The position numbers were made by a program, and so were the translations under genes. A stretch of 64,000 nucleotides of DNA from Palsa-883 sp963847615 (GTDB taxonomy: Bacteria; Pseudomonadota; Alphaproteobacteria; Acetobacterales; Acetobacteraceae): the NCBI GenBank assembly GCA_963847615.1, contig CAWKAN010000025.1:1-64000 (forward strand), given 5' to 3'. Numbering within the stretch: the stretch's first letter is position 1; each line of letters opens with the position of its first letter. Below are positions 61,700-64,000 of the stretch, piece after piece. Under the pieces are notes generated by a model, which searched no databases, was not told the origin of the DNA, and saw nothing but the letters and a program-made list of their open reading frames with translations.

Positions 61700-62374
61700 A
61701 TGCGGGCACCCCGCACCGCGCGGCGCCGCGTCATGTCGCTGGCCGAGGTCCGCCGGTTCATGGCAGCGCTGGCGCAGGCCAATCCGGCACCGCGCAGCGA
61801 ACTCGACTACCGCAGCCCCTATACGTTGCTGGTGGCGGTGGTTCTGTCGGCGCAGGCAACCGACGTCGCGGTGAACCGTGCGACGCGGACGCTGTTCGCC
61901 GCGGCCGCGACGCCGGCGGCGATGCTGCGGCTGGGGGTGGAGGGCGTGGGACGCCACATCCGCTCGATCGGCCTGTGGCAGGGCAAGGCACGCAACGTCG
62001 TGGCGCTGTCGCGCCTGCTGCTGGAGCGGCATGGCGGGGAGGTGCCGCACGACCGCGCGGCGCTGGAGGCGCTGCCGGGCGTGGGGCGCAAGACCGCCAA
62101 CGTGGTGCTGAACGTGGCGTTCAACGAACCGACGATGGCGGTCGATACGCATATTTTCCGCCTGGGCAACCGCACCGGCATCGCGCCTGGCAAGACGCCG
62201 CGCGCGGTCGAGGACGCGCTGGTCCGCCGGCTGCCGCAGGCGATGCTGCGCGACGCGCATCATTGGCTGATCCTGCACGGGCGCTACGTGTGCAAGGCGC
62301 GGCGGCCCGAGTGCTGGCGCTGCGTCGCGGCCGAATGGTGTCGCTATCCGGACCAGGCGGCCGCACCGGTTTGA
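61700..62374 (+). CDS. nth: Endonuclease III
   Basis: The 224-residue enzyme has the helix-hairpin-helix LEALPGVGRKTANVVLNVAF near residue 115 with the catalytic Lys (GRKTAN). The catalytic Asp lies in VDTHIFRLGNRTG, and the [4Fe-4S] cluster cysteines are C-x6-C-x2-C-x5-C in YVCKARRPECWRCVAAEWC. It removes oxidised pyrimidines and cuts abasic sites in base-excision repair. The frame extends upstream to a GTG at 61613 overlapping the glycosyltransferase stop, through GRDT-type repeats; ATG 61700 or 61733 is more likely. Confidence 0.92.
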   Translation: MRAPRTARRRVMSLAEVRRFMAALAQANPAPRSELDYRSPYTLLVAVVLSAQATDVAVNRATRTLFAAAATPAAMLRLGVEGVGRHIRSIGLWQGKARNVVALSRLLLERHGGEVPHDRAALEALPGVGRKTANVVLNVAFNEPTMAVDTHIFRLGNRTGIAPGKTPRAVEDALVRRLPQAMLRDAHHWLILHGRYVCKARRPECWRCVAAEWCRYPDQAAAPV

Positions 62375-62512
62375 GCGCGGCGGTCCGAGCGCCCCAAATT
62401 GGCGGGCGATCGGCCCGGGCGGGTAAAATTAGGGACAAAAGCCCGATATCATGTAGCAACGGCCACCAACAGCAACGGGCGCAGCGGCTCAGCTAAGCCT
62501 ACCCTGTTGGGC

Positions 62513-62737
62513 ATGTCAGACGCCGCCCTGCGGGCCTCGCGCTTCGTCAAGGCGGAGCTAAAGCGCCGGAGCTTGACCTATGCCGATCTGGCGGAACGGC
62601 TCAAGGCACACGGTCTGACGTCTGAGACGGAGGCATCCATCAAGGCTAAACTCAGGCGCGGGACATTCGCCGCGACCTTCCTCCTCGCTACCTTGGCGGC
62701 GCTGGAGATGGAGGGGATGCGGCTGGAGGATTTGTAG
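62513..62737 (+). CDS. DUF6471 domain protein
   Basis: The 74-residue protein (MSDAALRASRFVKAELKRRS, then YADLAERLKAHGLTSETEAS and FLLATLAALEMEGMRLEDL) looks like a small helix-turn-helix related to Cro/C1 regulators, as in DUF6471. Members occur alone on genomes and mobile elements; the function is unknown. An ATG at 62513 gives the family-like start. It marks the entry to a lower-GC patch. Confidence 0.72.
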   Translation: MSDAALRASRFVKAELKRRSLTYADLAERLKAHGLTSETEASIKAKLRRGTFAATFLLATLAALEMEGMRLEDL

Positions 62738-63216
62738 AGAAGATGTAGCTCGACACATTCGGCATATATTTGTCGAACTCGCGAATGGAAAATATCGCTC
62801 CCCCAAGTATTACAGGAACCAGCACAGCCGTAATGACCGCCATAAATAATTGACTCCTTAGGCTACCAACAGCGGCCAATTGCGTCCTTATTTCTCGGAC
62901 AGATGACGCTATAACACCTTCTCCACCTTGGACCTTTGCTTGTTCGATGGCGTCCGCCATATACTTCGATGCAGCTTCGTGAAAGAAATCTGCCGCCTCA
63001 GTCCGCATACTTTCAAAATCATACTCGGATATTTGGGATATCCAAATCGTCTATCTCCGTCTGTGTCGGCTTTCGACCACGAATTTCCTCAAATTTATCT
63101 AGCCAGTGGAACTTCCTGTGCGCGAATATTGCATATGTCATGTAGTCAATTTCTACAGCCGTGTCTTCATCATCAAAGCACAGATGTTCAAATACTTCTA
63201 AATCGTTGGATGGCAT
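62688..63216 (-). pseudogene. Membrane protein of unknown function, one frameshift
   Basis: The first frame from 63216 reads FEHLCFDDEDTAVEIDYMTY, then AIFAHRKFHWLDKFEEIRGR and KPTQTEIDDLDI before a stop near 63019. A second frame, overlapping by a few codons, continues SEYDFESMRTEAADFFHEAA, IEQAKVQGGEGVIASSVRE and a transmembrane helix LFMAVITAVLVPVILGGAIF. The combined order (helical N-terminus with K-x-x-W..GRxPT, then a coil, then a C-terminal helix) matches a widespread family of uncharacterised membrane-tethered proteins. The DNA is clearly AT-richer than the rest of the window, suggesting transfer. Confidence 0.55.
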
Positions 63217-63229
63217 CGGAGGCGCGCAC

Positions 63230-63418
63230 TTAGTCCTTCATACCGAACAGGCCCTTGCCTTTTCGAGCGGCCGTGAGCAATTCTTGTACGCGCTGCACCC
63301 GCGCGGTGGTTGCCTGCGTGTAATGTAGCGTCTTCGTTTGATGCGCGTCCGAGCGCCGCAGGACAGAAGCAGCCAAATCCGATCGGCTGGTCGGCCTGGA
63401 AGACGGAGCCTGTGCCAT
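63230..63418 (-). CDS. Small basic protein of unknown function
   Basis: The 62-residue protein begins MAQAPSSRPTSRSDLAASVL, continues QTKTLHYTQATTARVQRVQE and ends LLTAARKGKGLFGMKD; most of it is likely helical. GGGAATC precedes the ATG at 63418. It lies 13 bp from the start of the frameshifted membrane-protein gene on the same strand and could be its upstream operon partner. I do not recognise a family. Confidence 0.5.
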   Translation of the reverse strand: MAQAPSSRPTSRSDLAASVLRRSDAHQTKTLHYTQATTARVQRVQELLTAARKGKGLFGMKD

Positions 63419-64000
63419 GATCGATTCCCTGTGTTGTTCCCCTTTGGGGAGCATAACCCTGGCCGCAGTCATGTCACCCCTCAGGTGAAAAAAAAGTTTC
63501 CGGCCGGTCCAGCACAGCCGCGCAGCAATCCTTCTCAACATCCTCATGGCGCCTGGTTAACTGGGGATGAAGGCGCCCAAAAGGCGCCAGAATGAACATT
63601 TAGTGAGGGGCCTCTCTTGCGGCAGAAGATCAGACACGGCCGATAACCTATTGATAACACGGCGTAGCGGCGGCTGCTACATAATACCGCAAAAGCCTGC
63701 AACCGGACAGCAATCATATAAGCGAATGATCGACCGATTTTTTGCCCCGCCAACCGGCGGTTTTCGGCCCGGACAGCGCGGCGCAGGGCGGCGGAACGGC
63801 ATCGAGAGCGGGCTGCCCCGGCGGCGGCGCGGCGGGCATGGCTATGCCGCCCCACGCAGAAGCGAAGCGGGAAACGGCGCCGCGGCGGGCCGGATGGCCG
63901 GCGCCGGAGCACCCGCCACCCGGATCGCCGGTCAGGCCGACCGGCGCTCGGCAGGCAGCCGGCACCCCGCGCCGGGAACGATCTTGCCCCGGTCGGCGAC
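63419..64000. other. Terminal intergenic region, no gene supported
   Basis: About 580 bp to the window edge. It includes an A run (GTGAAAAAAAAGTTT, about 63485-63499) and a hairpin GGCGCC-CAAAA-GGCGCC near 63572-63588. A frame at 63544-63912 minus is open but has no family features. The first part is moderately AT-rich and the last 250 bp return to about 70% GC. Confidence 0.35.

Noticed and set aside
63544..63912. 122-codon minus-strand frame at the right edge
   Set aside because: No ribosome-binding site, mixed composition, and a Cys/Arg-rich translation without a recognisable domain.

Overview
The window is about 70% GC with dense coding on both strands. It carries an NDUFS4-type accessory subunit of complex I, many class III CoA-transferases and FAS1/MaoC-like hydratases, and GC-rich hairpin repeats between genes. 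This fits an alphaproteobacterium, most likely Acetobacteraceae/Rhodospirillales. That placement is inferred from gene content, not from a marker gene.

Layout. (1) 1-3100: a decayed phage or plasmid scar. It has a cluster of CTGTGACC repeats around an AT-rich core, a frameshifted phage terminase small subunit, a frameshifted DUF6362 gene, and a tract of about 355-bp tandem repeats that runs up to a tRNA-Arg(UCU) gene. (2) 3.1-3.9 kb: tRNA-Arg, the complex I subunit and tRNA-Pro(UGG), all on the minus strand. (3) 4.2-7.7 kb: a minus-strand catabolic operon (amidohydrolase, 4,5-dihydroxyphthalate decarboxylase-like binding protein, HpcH/HpaI aldolase, carboxymuconolactone decarboxylase-like protein). 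(4) 7.9-11.3 kb: a periplasmic solute-binding protein overlapping a hybrid sensor kinase. (5) 12.4 kb: a small heat-shock protein with an FNR/FixK-like box upstream. (6) 13-36.8 kb: a large acyl-CoA island with four CoA-transferases, three acyl-CoA dehydrogenases, two FAS1-type/MaoC hydratase pairs, an MmgE/PrpD protein, an HMG-CoA-lyase-like enzyme, an alpha/beta hydrolase and two MFS transporters. Its content suggests uptake and beta-oxidation-like breakdown of an unidentified organic acid. (7) 37-49.4 kb: mixed housekeeping genes (nitroreductase, DsbA-like, gamma-glutamyltransferase-like, aminotransferase, PDZ lipoprotein, HU, inositol-phosphatase family, Nudix, GNAT) separated by mobile-looking repeats. 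(8) 49.8-61.6 kb: a plus-strand cluster of type I secretion ATPase, HlyD adaptor, Sel1-repeat protein, a very large two-module glycosyltransferase, a ChW-like protein with a Lys/Pro/Ala tail, and a second glycosyltransferase. (9) 61.7-64 kb: endonuclease III followed by a lower-GC patch of small genes of unknown function.

Three features stand out. Two families of short elements bounded by CTAG sit so that the TAG stop codon of the adjacent minus-strand gene lies inside the terminal CTAG (three cases). A family of about 280-bp nested-hairpin elements keeps its flanks but carries an unrelated, near-perfect 110-120-bp palindrome in the middle of each of two copies. The secretion-glycosylation cluster looks like one export and modification locus.

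At least nine otherwise conserved genes carry single-base frameshifts. Some are probably real decay (the phage scar), but their number and type suggest residual indel errors in this assembly, so genes called pseudogene here may be intact in the organism.
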